Made by a program: the position numbers and the translations under genes
Assembly (NCBI GenBank): GCA_003427395.1
Contig: BFEA01000284.1
Coordinates: 1,658,743-1,688,598 of the forward strand
Source of the DNA: Chara braunii
Taxonomy: Eukaryota; Streptophyta; Charophyceae; Charales; Characeae
DNA: 29,856 nt
Direction: 5' to 3'
The notes under the pieces: generated by a model
Seen by the model: the letters and a program-made list of their open reading frames with translations, nothing else
What the model was told of the DNA's origin: nothing
Database searches by the model: none
Shown here: in pieces, positions 1-10,039 of the stretch
Position numbering within the stretch: position 1 is the first letter of the stretch
Layout: each line of letters opens with the position of its first letter

Positions 1-77
<77 letters not shown>

Positions 78-94
78 AAAGAGAAAGAGAGAGC
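1..94 (+). repeat. GA microsatellite, left copy
   Basis: Pure GA for about 70 bases, then an impure GA/A-rich stretch. It corresponds to 20011-20080 in the right copy. Confidence 0.95.
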
Positions 95-239
95 GATTGA
101 GGACCTGCCTCGAGGGACGAGGGAACCGAGATAAGGCGAGTATCGAGCTACGGAGTCAAACTGCGAGCAGGCCACTTTTCAGTGAGCTGAGTTGGCGAAG
201 GAGAGAGAGAGGGAGGATGCATACTTACGTGCATGCATC

Positions 240-1570
240 TGACCAAGTTTCAGGGAGAGGTTCATTCACATTAGTGGAGCGAGGCCCATTGCAGTGCACC
301 TTCGCTCGTCATAGCGGCCACCGTCTTGATCCCGGTATGCTTCGCCGAGATACTCGTCTTCGTGATCGTCATCGCACCGCTGCTTGCTCGACAATTTCTT
401 CCTGGCGATGGTGAATCTGGTGATTATGATTTGTCATCAGCAGGGCTACCCGTCAAGATCATAGTGCTGCCCATTGTGTCCACGATCGTCATCCCCCCAA
501 GGACCGCTCTCACCTTCATCGACCGTTGACCGGTGCGTTGCTCATCATGGCCATGGGAGCAACCACTAACTCTTTGTGCGCATGGTCGGATGGCGGTGTG
601 TCTCCCTATGTCCTAGGGGAGGATTCATTCTCATTTTGCACATTTGTATGAGCAGGAAGGCGGGGTAGTTGTTGTTGCTCCTGCTCATAGTCGCTGGCAC
701 GATCCCAACCATGCCTTCATAGGTGAAGCATCACCGTGCTCATCTGCGTCGTCATGCTCTTGTGTTCACGAGTGCCCGTGGTGCCTGCCCCCGATAGGCT
801 GAAGTCCTGCTTGGGGCTTACCTACAGGTCGCTGTTTTCCACGTCGGTGCGCTGTCTCGGGTTGAATGTGGTCAAGATTTCGACCGGGTTTGTTCCATCT
901 AAGGCTAACGACACTGCCAATGTGAATGGGCCGAGCGGTCAAATGGAGAGAGTGAGAGCCTAGTAGGCAGGAAGAAGAGTAGGCGAGCAGGAGAGGGGAA
1001 GGCCACGTTCATCCCACGTTGCGACATATTTTTCCATATGTTAGCAGAAGATTCATCTCATTTGTTTTTTTACATTCTATAAATGGCACGGGAGAGAGAT
1101 AGAGACACTTACCTTTGGAATGGCGATGCAGGATGAACGGAGAGCTAAGCTACAGAGGCAAGGGCATTTTCGCTAACAGGCGGCAGGGAGGAACTGGAAG
1201 TCTGGTAGTACATCTTCCCACGTCTTAGCGGAAGACTCATTCCGATTTTACTCACTTGGAGATAGTCACAATGGAGGCAGTAATCGCGGGTGCTATGATA
1301 ACCCTCGTCACTGCCGAGGCCATGCATAATCGTGACTGCCGTCATGTTAGCGAGTGAGTTGATCGTCGTGTGCGTCTTCCAGTTCGACATCTATTCAAAC
1401 GACTACCTTGTTTGATTCGTTTGATTATGCTTGCCAGCGCTCGTTTTTATCGGACAATGAGCCTGACCCTCTTCTAAGGGCAGGTTCATTCTTATTTTTT
1501 TTGCAAGCTGGCTCGGTGTGTAGTTGCCCGGGGCCTAAGCGGAAGATTCATCTTTTTTCACTTTAGACCT
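240..1570 (-). repeat. Class A motif series, left copy (six diverged copies)
   Basis: Six copies lie near 240-275, 603-650, 1024-1066, 1210-1255, 1467-1503 and 1527-1565. On the plus strand most consist of a short hairpin followed by a conserved box resembling GGAAGATTCATTC and then an ATTTT-rich stretch. Read on the minus strand, the same segment gives a peptide motif like MNLPL-x-x-G-K/Q-M/I, often preceded by S/C-K-I/M-x. Differences between copies fall largely at third codon positions. Several copies carry a frameshift or stop just upstream. The right copy repeats the series at about 20220-21565. Outlying copies are at 11711-11755 and 19690-19745. They may be decayed duplicated exons or structural elements; no family is recognised. 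Confidence 0.7.
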
Positions 1571-2168
1571 CCGATTGAGCGAGTAGTGAGGTGTTTTTTG
1601 CGACTTGTCTATTTCAAAGCCACGATCCTCTATTATAGGGGTCAGGCTCGCTCTCCCACAACCAATGGCATGTGCGGGATGAGATCGTCCGAGGTAGGGG
1701 CGGGGCGGTTCTTTTGTGATAGGAATTCGGTACGTTTTCAGGGTCAGGTACATTACAGGGAGAGGGTGAGGAACGAGTTACCTCCTATTGGCGGTAAGTT
1801 GCCCTTAATGGTTGACTGCGGCTCGCATAAAACTCGTATAGTTGCTTCTAAGCTACATGCTTGGATGTAGTAAGGATTGGCAGATTGAGAACTCTCTCGT
1901 GATTCTGTCAGTAACGGTGCATGACCGTTCTTCGTTGGTGGAGCAAATGGAGTGAGTAAGGGCAGATAGGATGAGAGAGTAGTTGTTCAGCAGCGTCGCC
2001 ACTACTCCTGAGGTTGATGTTGTTTCGGGAAAGTCGTCACCCTTGCCCTCGCAGCCGCTGCTGATTTTTGTGATAGGAGAAAGTTGTTGCGGAATCTTAT
2101 TTGGCAAGGGGGTTGTTGTGCTCACCAGATCTACACGGCCTTCTCTCTAATAGAAGTGTTGCAATGTA

Positions 2169-2185
2169 ATGTGTATAAGAGACAG
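2169..2185 (+). other. Tn5/Nextera mosaic-end match flanked by a 24-bp duplication (probable library artefact)
   Basis: ATGTGTATAAGAGACAG matches the last 17 of the 19 bases of the hyperactive Tn5 (Nextera) transposase mosaic end. It sits between two identical 24-base copies of local sequence (2145-2168 and 2186-2209). The right repeat copy has a single copy of that sequence and no insert at the equivalent place (about 22137-22165). This is what a transposase-adapter junction left in an assembly looks like. Confidence 0.9.
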
Positions 2186-2595
2186 CTCTAATAGAAGTGT
2201 TGCAATGTAGTTCATTGTGAGGCCATTGAGATCTTCATTTTACCATTGTTGTTGTCCGAAGAGTCTGTGTTACTACTGGTTGTGACGACTGTTACTTGCT
2301 CAATCTCAGGTTGTTGTTGGACTTCAGTATATTGTCCCTGCTGTAGAGATTCTATACACTGTTGGGAAGTAGGGCGTCATTTGCTGAGTATTTTGTCGCT
2401 ACCACAGTTGAATCCCACTGCGTTCCACACTACTGATGTGCGTCGCCGCTGTGCTAGGCTGTTGTAGCCCGTATGTGAATAGAGCACGGAGGTGTGCTCT
2501 ATTCAAACGAGGCCTTTCTAGGCAGCTTAGCTGAGATTTGGTTAGGCGGACCGACGTTGGGCTTTGGGAGAGTGATCAGACTTGCACGGAGATCG

Positions 2596-3327
2596 TTGCT
2601 GCGACTCGGGGCGCTGTCCAGGGACGGGTACTCTGCGTTCTTGCCGTGATTGGGCTGTCTGCACGGCGTTTTTGGCCACCATTGCGGGGCCCTTAGCTGG
2701 ATGAAGATAACAAGGCCCTCTCCTGCGAGTCTGAGTGCACCATTTTTGGACCTGAGAGACTGAATCTTTTTTTTTTCTCCCCTTCTAACTCTCAGTCTGG
2801 TCGATTGGTTCCGAGAGGAAGGCGGCAGGCGGGAGTGCAACCCGTAGGACCGCAACAAGACCTTGTGGGAGGTCCACCCACCGATTGCGGGAGCTCTGTC
2901 GGAGCCCAGACGGGGTTCTGGAGGCAGGGAACACTCAAGTATAATGCTCGTTTACGCGTGTGATCCCACCCCCTAAACTATATTATCCATTACTATTGCA
3001 TGCCTGCAACTGTGATTGAGGAAGCTAGTTGTTTTGTTCGTTTTGAATTCAGGACATGATCTGAAAGGTAAAATTGGCAAGTATATATGATAAACTCAGA
3101 TTACTTGTGTGAATTCAGATAGAATGGATGGGGGAAGGTGGGAGGAAGGCGTATTGCATGCGTTTGACCAGATCAACCCAAGGCTGGATCGCTCTAAGTT
3201 GAGTGGGTTCAGTGCTATGTTTTATTTATGTTTGCTGGGTTGAATGTATGATATTTTTAGGACTGGGCCTATCCTAAGTTGGATGGTCCAGTCGCTGTTT
3301 CCTTTGAGGGTTTCTGGACAGGAGGAC
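2596..3327 (+). repeat. 732-bp tract identical to 22547-23278
   Basis: Compared base by base, no difference is seen with 22547-23278, including a run of ten T. Flanks differ at roughly 8% (2500-2595) and 10% (3328-3490). The tract covers most of an open minus-strand frame (2499-2858) and the first two class B hairpins. Recent gene conversion, purifying selection, or assembly copying of one repeat into the other could explain it. Confidence 0.9.
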
Positions 3328-4430
3328 GGACACCTTAAGTTGGGAAGGCTTAGAATCCAGATGTTTCGTTTTGAGGTTGCTGAAAGCGTAGCTGAGGATA
3401 TTCTAAGTTGCGTAGACCCAGTTCTGTATGTGTTTTCTTCTAAAGGGGACAAAGGCATAAGACTAAGCGTACTCCTAAGTTGGGGTGGCTTAGTCATGAA
3501 CCATGAACTAAAGGTTAACCAAAAGTATAAAAAATTGATATATATTACATGAATCTATATCAGCTGGCAGACCGGGCACCCTAAGTTGGGAAAGCCAGTC
3601 AGTAAGTCAGGTAGAACAAAAAGAGAGGCAAAACAAGTGAAAAATATAATGAAGGTAACTCGGGCAGTTGAGCGTACCCTTAAGTTATGGCGGTTCAGTC
3701 TTATGCTCGTGATAATACAAAGGAGCAGAGAGTTAGTATAAATCTTTTTGTATTTTCCATTTTAAACACAAGGCAGGATTGAATGTCTCCCTAAGTTGGG
3801 TAGGTCTGATTATCTGCCTAACAAGAGAGAAAAATATAAAGTTTGTGCAAGTATATCAATGGTTGTTCTTTTATATTGTCGTTGCGGAGACTAAGCGTAC
3901 CCTTAAGTTAGGGCGGATTAGCCATACGTCGTTTGTCTTGTTCAGGCAGATCAGGCATACCCTTAAGTTAGGGCGGCCTGGTCATATTGTTTTATGTACC
4001 TAAAAATGTTTAGGCTAGCTAGGCGTACCCTTAAGTTAGGGCGGCCTAGTGATATGCCCTTGTCGTTGACGTGATGTGAGTTGAACATACCCTTAAGTTA
4101 GGGCAGTCCGACCTTCGTCGTTCGTACTTGTTTTAAGCAGGTTAGGCACACCCCTAAGTTGGGGCAGCCTAATCCTATGCCCCACGTAACTTTGTTTAGA
4201 GATGACTAGGCATACCCTTAAGTTAGGGCAGTCTAGTTTTATGCTTCACGTCGTCAGTTAAGCAGAAGTCAGATGTACCCTAAAGTTAGGGCGGTCTGGT
4301 CATATATTTTATGACTAGAGTCGATGTTGTGTTGAATATACCCTTAAGTTAGGGTAGTCTAATTGTGCGTACTTTTACTTGTTTACTTATGCAGGTCTGA
4401 CATACCCTTAAGTTAGGGCATTGTCTGATC
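3175..4430 (+). repeat. Class B hairpin array, left copy (about 17 units, TAAGTT loop)
   Basis: Units of about 30-36 bases recur every 60-100 bases. Each has an outer arm, an inner arm such as ACCC or ATCC, a central CTAAGTTG or TTAAGTTA, then the complementary inner and outer arms. Examples of outer arms are GACTAAGC with GCTTAGTC, ACTGG with CCAGT, GTTAGGC with GCCTAAT and ATCAGGC with GCCTGGT. Inner pairs include CCCT/AGGG, CCCC/GGGG and ATCC/GGAT. The loop is nearly fixed while the arms vary on both sides so that pairing is largely kept. A few units, such as the one at about 3400, pair poorly. No coding frame spans the array. Confidence 0.85.
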
Positions 4431-4704
4431 GCATGCCATAAGCAAGGGGGACATAAAAAAGGAGGAGAACTGAGTGATCGCACAAACTACTTGGCTAAAA
4501 CAAATGTGGGATTGAGAGAGATGTTGTTCATGCATGTTTGATTGGGAGTACTCGTTTGGGGCATTTCTTGATAGCTTAGTCGCTTTACATGCTCGCCGTG
4601 TGCTTGAGCTGTAGGAGTTAGTTCAATTCTTGCATTTTCTGGGTTAAGTTTATTTTACTTAGTTCAATTTCTGCATTTTCTGGGATAAGTACAAATTCTG
4701 AGAA

Positions 4705-5070
4705 GACACTTTTCCTCTAGGAAGCGCTGCCCAAATTTCTACAAATCCATGAAGTTAGTTAAAATTTGTCCTTTACAAATTTAACTTTTGTCTAAATTCA
4801 TATATGATTTAGTATAAATTTGAAAAGCCTACCTCTCTAAAGGAGATGCTGCCCAAATTTTTACTAATTCAAGGAGTTGGACAAAAATTGACTTTGTAAA
4901 AATCATAGTTAATTTTTATCTTGTTTTTAGCTTTGTATAAATCTTGGGAATACACTTTTCCTACGGGAAGCGCTGCCGAAATGTTCTGTATTTTAAAGGA
5001 ATTATGATATTTTAGAACTTGAGAAATTCGACAGACTGCCCTCATTAAGGGGATGTACTGCCGAAATTCC
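4705..5070 (+). repeat. Class C hairpin series, left copy (four units)
   Basis: Units lie at about 4709-4739, 4829-4860, 4953-4986 and 5036-5070. Each is a short hairpin (TTCC/GGAA, CTC/GAG, TTCC/GGAA, CCCT/GGGG) followed by a conserved box like GCTGCCSAAATTT. The AT-rich linkers are also related to one another. The counterpart is at about 24665-25035. Confidence 0.75.
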
Positions 5071-5099
5071 TGACATTTTTAGACAAATATCAGAGGCGA

Positions 5100-6230
5100 A
5101 TTAGGAAGGTAGGATTATTTCATGATCACTCAAGCATGACTTGGGTACTGGCCTGTGCTGCATTGCAGGTCACCTTTATTCAGATTGATTCAAGGCTTGA
5201 CTAGCTTCAAGCTGATCCTACGAGGATCATCTTCTGTTATCCTTTGATAATAGGTCGGTTTCCGGCTCAACTCTAATTCACTTTCGCTACTCAACCTAAA
5301 GGTCTTAGCCTCTGTGGAGTGAAATGTTTCTTTTGGGTTTTTACCTTGACTTTATTGAATGACCATTTAAAAGGGACTGAGTGTTTTATTATGGAAGGTT
5401 GGACAAAGGTTGGGGTTTGTGTGGATAAGGAAAAGGGGTGTGAATGCAGAGAATGGTTGAAGTTGACCTCGTGTAGTGTGTGCTCTGTCGATGTGGATCT
5501 TTGATGTGATTGAAGGTATGTTCTGTGAATTGAAAGTCAGACTTGGTTTTGCATATGATTATATATATATATATATATATTTGAAAGAAGCCACATCGTA
5601 ATTGTGAGAGTGATCGTCTCCCTTCTCATAGTTTTTGTATCATGTTTCTTGTGCCCGCACGCCCTCAATGAGTCGTGCGTAGTGATTGATTAAGTTTTGC
5701 ATCGAGAGAAAAGGGAGATCTCTTTTTAGCTTTTGCTTTTTAGAATTAGTATGGTTGTACGTTGTAGTCCGTGGCAGCCGTCAAAGTCAAGCCCCTTGAT
5801 CTCTGACCGCCACGACAGCTTGAAGTTGTCTACTCAACCCCTTTGCATAGGGTGCAGAAGAGGGTGTGGTCTTTAACCGCGCATGGTGGTTGTCTAGCGT
5901 TGAGAGATTAACCCCTCAAAGCGCTTGTCAACCGACACTTGAGTGTCGAACATGACCCTCGAGGTTATCAAGGGTCGCGCGATTATGAGTACTACATAGT
6001 ACCCCATCAGTGTGAATGCTCCCATATGCACGCATGGCTGGTCAATATGAGAAGGTCAGACGTTCGTCCAACTTTTTATACTAAGTTTAGCGCGCGATGC
6101 TTATCTAACTCTCGCTTCAGAAGGTTATGGGTCGGATACTGAAGGGACTAGGAGAGTTGTTGTGTTATTTGTTTTGTGTCCTTCCATGTGCGTGAGTGTA
6201 CTGGTGTAATGCGTGGTGAGTGGATTGCGT
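5100..6230 (+). other. Gene-free part of the left direct repeat, with TA run and hairpin block
   Basis: No supported gene. A TA microsatellite lies at about 5561-5580. A hairpin block at 5770-5995 includes GACAGCTT-G-AAGTTGTC (5814-5830), CCCTTTGCATAGGG (5839-5852) and CGACACT-TG-AGTGTCG (5933-5948). The right copy has GACAGCTT-G-GAGCTGTC (25773-25789) and CCCTGTGCACAGGG (25798-25811). Differences fall inside the arms and pairing is kept or improved. Confidence 0.6.
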
Positions 6231-7084
6231 CCTAGTCGACCGACAACGAATCGTGTTTGGGACCTCAGCCCCCCAGTGCATCGATTCGTGTGCAGGTTCG
6301 ATTTTGGGCGTTGACCGCTCGTACCCCTTATGCTACAGCGAACGAGAAACGCCCTCGGCTGGGCCACCTCTGCGATTGCATACGAAAAGCCTTCGCATGT
6401 GGTTCAGTAGCTCGGCGGGGATACGCCCACCTAAGGGATGGTGACAGCTCCCGCAGGTGGAGGTAAGCGGTGCTTCGCGTGACCCTGTCCTTTCGTAGGG
6501 GCTCGCGAGAGGTACGGCTGACGCACTCGGGCGGAGCGGTAAACCTCGCTCTACGACGAAGTCCTGCAAAATCCTGCATGACGCGGCCAGGAGGGTCCCC
6601 ATGCGGGACTGATGCGCTCGACAGATGGTGCTGGCGAGCACATCGGCCCTCGTGTGAACGAGGGCCGTCTCGGCCATGTCACGCGTGAGAAAAACCAGAT
6701 AACATAAAAGAGAGACAACTTGGAAGCGACGCATAATTAATCCCGCGAGCCGCCGAGACGGGTGCGTGGTCGCGTCAATCCTTCGCCGCTCTACCCGGGT
6801 GCGCTAGCTGTACATCCCGCGGTCCCCTACGACATGATAGGTTTCCGCGGGGCATGAGCTTGTCTTCCCTAAGGGGCTGTCACCACCCTTAGGAGTGTAT
6901 TCCTACCGAGCTACCGATCTACATGCGAAAGCTTTTAAATGCTATCACGGAGGTGGATCAGCCGAGGGCGTTTGCTCGTACGCTGTAGTATAGGTAAACG
7001 TGATTAAACGCTTGTTGGACCCGGACGTCGTCCGTCACTTAGGGTGCTGATCTCCTAAGGATGGAGCGTACGCCGGTCAACTAG
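6231..7084. repeat. Large imperfect inverted repeat across the end of the left direct repeat (element X)
   Basis: Arm 6231-6539 is part of the direct repeat. It aligns in reverse complement with 6786-7084, about 70-80% over its better half. Shared blocks include CGCCCTCGGCTG, GTAGCTCGG and TCGTAGGGG-type sequence. The spacer contains the direct-repeat end (6623) and two perfect hairpins: GTGCT/AGCAC (6628-6632, 6637-6641) and GGCCCTCGT/ACGAGGGCC (6645-6653, 6658-6666). The inverted arm is absent after the right copy. Its outer end, CTAG at 7081-7084, reappears at 28021-28024 next to a third partial copy (27938-28024). Confidence 0.75.
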
Positions 7085-7537
7085 AGCGGTTTTTAATCAA
7101 GTATAAAGACAAAACAACAATTTCACTCTAGTCCCTTGCTTTCAGTTTCTACGTACAAACATAGATATATCTATAGTTTAGTCAGACGAAAATCACAAAA
7201 CAATACACATAAAGTTATTCTTTCAATCATCCAACTTGACAATTATAACACAACTTTTTAATAGGTTTTGGTCTGATGAAAAAAAATTATGCTTATAATT
7301 TTTCTTCTCGTTGTTAATATAGCAAGCTTATTTTATAAGTTGACGTTTAAATTTCTTTGCCTTTCAAGATCATTTTTTTCAGATGCCTTTCGGCTTACTT
7401 TTATTAACTTTTTCCTTACCTATGTATTTACCTCTCAATGTCAAAGCATGATAGTGAAATCATCGGGGTAGTCCGAATACTATCCATCCGGCGGTCCTAA
7501 CTACACAGAGTGTTTTGTTTTGTTTTTAGATTACCTC

Positions 7538-7565
7538 GTGAAAACCATAAGTTATATGGTTTCCT
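7538..7565 (+). repeat. Solitary hairpin with an AAGTTAT loop
   Basis: AAACCAT (7542-7548) and ATGGTTT (7556-7562) enclose AAGTTAT. Together with the adjacent stem bases this recreates the TAAGTT core of class B. Other internal hairpins with this core are near 13625-13645, 15308-15328 and 16173-16197. Confidence 0.5.
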
Positions 7566-7620
7566 CAACGGGACTGCGAAGTGTTTTCTGAAATCTGAGT
7601 AAAATTTCAGAAGACGACGT

Positions 7621-8707
7621 CTAACCCTGGTAAACCTGTCGCCCGCCACGCACCTGTGGCTCCAACAAATCTAAACGTGTCAGCTCGTCGTCATCGAAAA
7701 TCAGGGTAGACACTTGTGTACATCGCATGACTCTAATGATTCGAGTATTATAGAAGGAGGTCATCCGAGAGGCTAACCTCCAAACTATAACTCGGAGAGG
7801 TCGACTAAGTCCAAATAGGTATCTAGTCTCTGTGTCCAGGATCCGGACGATGCCAAGACGCCTGCCAGATGAGGTAATCGTAATACTCACAATGACTCCA
7901 GAGAGGCATTGGAGGTTACTCGCGTGGTGGAAATACAAAGTATATTCGTAAAGCTCGTCGGGAATCCGAGCCGTGTTGGCTTGGAAATCCGCGCGAGTAT
8001 TAGGGAAAAATCCCTCGTCATTTTGAAGCAGTCCAATGAAGCCAAACCAGTCGATAGAAGATCCATCTCGAACTCGTAAAAGTCGCGCCGCACTCCTGAT
8101 GAAATCCTCCTCGTGTGTATCACGAACCAGCAGATACCTCGGGATTGTCAGGTCTCGTCGTCCTCCAGGCATCTGCATATCAGAACGAATCCAAATTAGT
8201 CGCTAAGAACTCCTCGAGTTCTTCAACTTCATCTTCCAAATCATCATCATATAATGCTTCGGCTCCTATAATAGCGAACCTATTGGCACGTATCCGCTCT
8301 GCGTAGTATATGCCAAAGAATGGGTCTTGTCGCTCGTTTAGCCAAAGCACGTAACGAACGAACGTCAACCTTATTTCAGGGATCTCGTCCACTCCTGGAT
8401 TGAGTTCGTATGACTGCAATATCACCAAGTTCATATTAACGAAGTGACGTTCGGGCAATGGCGGCGCGAACTCGTAGTGAATAATATCCAAGCCGGCCGG
8501 TCTCCTGAAAATAATCCCTCTGGGGGGTCTCTGCGCACTGCCATCCCAAAACCGCGGAACGTCCTCCTCTGAGTATAGCTCTGACGGGTTATAAACATGT
8601 CAGCCTATCCTTTCTACTCTTTCTCTATTACGCCTTTGGATTTTAACCCTTTCGGGCGCCGAATTGCGGTCGTAGAAAATGAACAAGTCCATGGATCCCG
8701 CAGCCAT
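7621..8707 (-). pseudogene. Broken protein-coding gene of unknown function, minus strand
   Basis: On the minus strand a pyrimidine-rich tract and CAG (8710-8708) precede an ATG at 8707, a good splice-acceptor context. The frame runs to 8180 and is broken only by a TGA at 8602-8600. It starts MAAGSMDLFIFYDRN and ends in an acidic stretch YDDDLEDEVEELEEF. A second frame of 185 codons follows (8178-7621), opening one base after the first stop and containing DWFGFIGLLQNDEGFF and IFDDDELTRLDLLEPQ. At the junction, GACTAAT about 20 bases before a CAG resembles a branch point and acceptor, so an intron, rather than a frameshift, may separate them. Composition looks like genuine protein, and the surroundings are poor in the hairpins seen elsewhere. 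No family is recognised. It may be the decayed gene of a mobile element or a captured host gene. Confidence 0.6.
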
Positions 8708-8710
8708 CTG

Positions 8711-9990
8711 AAAGAAAAAGGAAAATGAATGTGATCAAGTTAAAACTAAGTATCACTTAAAACATTTGTCTTCCTTCTAGCTCGTGCCTCTTATGGCACG
8801 GCCAGCCACGTCTGGAGCGTCTAAATACGCCCCGTTTGGCTAGTAGGACATGAATTGGGCTGCTTGTGGCACCAGTTCCCCATACGTCAGTGGCTCCTAA
8901 AATGGCCACCAAAGGAATGCTATGGCAGTTCCTCCTTACGTAAGGCACCAAAAACCTTAAGTCCGTCCGTGCAGACACTTTTGTCCATCCCCCTAGGAGG
9001 TGGTCTGGGATACTCCTCCTCCTCGCCCGAGCACAAGACTCGGATCTCAGAAGTTGGGCCGTCTCCACCGAATCGGCATGGTACCCCCCCACAAAGCGGT
9101 CCACTCTGAGTCGATAACAGGGTCGGCCCCTAAGGCAACGAACCCCCGCCCCAGATGCCTCCTAGAAGAAAGGAAAAGCACCTACCAGGCGGACGAGCAA
9201 ATCCTTGCCGCCTGACGTCAAGAGTAACTTAGACGAAAGAAAGAAAGGACATAGAAGATAAAGTCATTCAGACAGACGGGCATAGACAAAGAGGTCATTC
9301 GGGCAAGAATAAGTGACCTTGGGAGAAAATCTATGTCCATCCAGGTTTCTCGTCTCTGTGGTCGCTTATTTTTCGTCGTCTTCTTTTCACTTTAGTTTAT
9401 ACACATCCATAAGCATAGAGATGAGAAGACAACCATCCTTTCACCATCATCACCATCATCCATTTCAGCCCACACGCCGTACCTGCAGTCAAAACCCAAC
9501 GACACACAGACCGCCATGCAATCCTTTTTCATTGTCAGACTCCCTGTCATACACGCAAACGCACACATTCTCTTCCCTTTTTCAATGAACATTCAGTAAA
9601 AACAGGTCAAAGCAAGTGTGGGTTCACTCAGGTGTGAAGGGAACTGAGTCAATTTAACTGACCTTGAGTGAAGTTGGACGGTACACTCAAGAAGACCGTA
9701 TAAATTTTACACTCTCCTGACGAGAAGGTTGTCGTAACCAGTCATCACCAAAGTGATCGACACCACTCTCTTGTGACGACCGCCTTCCAGAGCACTCTCT
9801 CGACACTCAATCACTTTCCACTAATCAAGGCGGCATTTTCTAGTTACCGCCACTTGCGTCCAAAGTATGGTGTCTCCGCGACGTCACCCTCATGTCACTT
9901 CAAAATGGAAACACCGCTTTGACGCACCTCCTCTGCGTCAACGTCCCACCTCCACCTAGTGCACTGATACTGCTGTTACTGTCGTAAAAT
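8711..9990. other. Gene-free interval
   Basis: No supported gene. It contains a CCTG/GTAGGT donor-like site on the minus strand near 9185, which could belong to the broken gene to its left. There is an ATC-rich stretch at about 9440-9460 and a TATAAAT at 9710-9716 with no recognisable gene behind it. Open frames here are short and overlap one another on both strands. Confidence 0.5.
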
Positions 9991-10039
9991 AGCGACGTTA
10001 CTTGCAAGAATATGATACTGACGCCGCAAACAAATTTCA

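Larger units (their letters stand above)
1..6623 (+). repeat. Left copy of a long direct repeat (candidate giant LTR), truncated by window start
   Basis: The sequence aligns collinearly with about 20011-26588. It starts in a GA tract and ends at ...GCTCGACA (6623), after which the two copies diverge abruptly. Sampled blocks differ at about 5-10% of positions, plus small indels, except for one identical tract (2596-3327). The copy holds hairpin families A, B and C and no convincing intact gene. Short minus-strand frames near 1145-1390, 1535-1753 and 2499-2858 are open in both copies, but no family is recognised. The terminal CA and the large size fit an LTR of a non-autonomous LARD-type element. 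The 5' boundary lies outside the window, so neither TG...CA nor a target-site duplication can be confirmed. A segmental duplication is the main alternative. Confidence 0.9.

Noticed and set aside
3898-4430. Telomere-like words CCCTTAA and TTAGGG
   Set aside because: They are the two arms of class B hairpins; other units have CCCC/GGGG or ATCC/GGAT, so the telomere resemblance is incidental.
3175-4430. CRISPR array
   Set aside because: Units vary in their arms, spacing is irregular, spacers are partly related, there are no cas genes and the genome is eukaryotic.
6626-6643. Primer-binding site starting TGG just after the left repeat end
   Set aside because: The segment is mostly a self-complementary hairpin and I could not match it to a plausible tRNA 3' end.
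8600-8602. TGA read as selenocysteine in the unknown gene
   Set aside because: No selenocysteine insertion element was identified and the next junction is also broken; a nonsense mutation is simpler.
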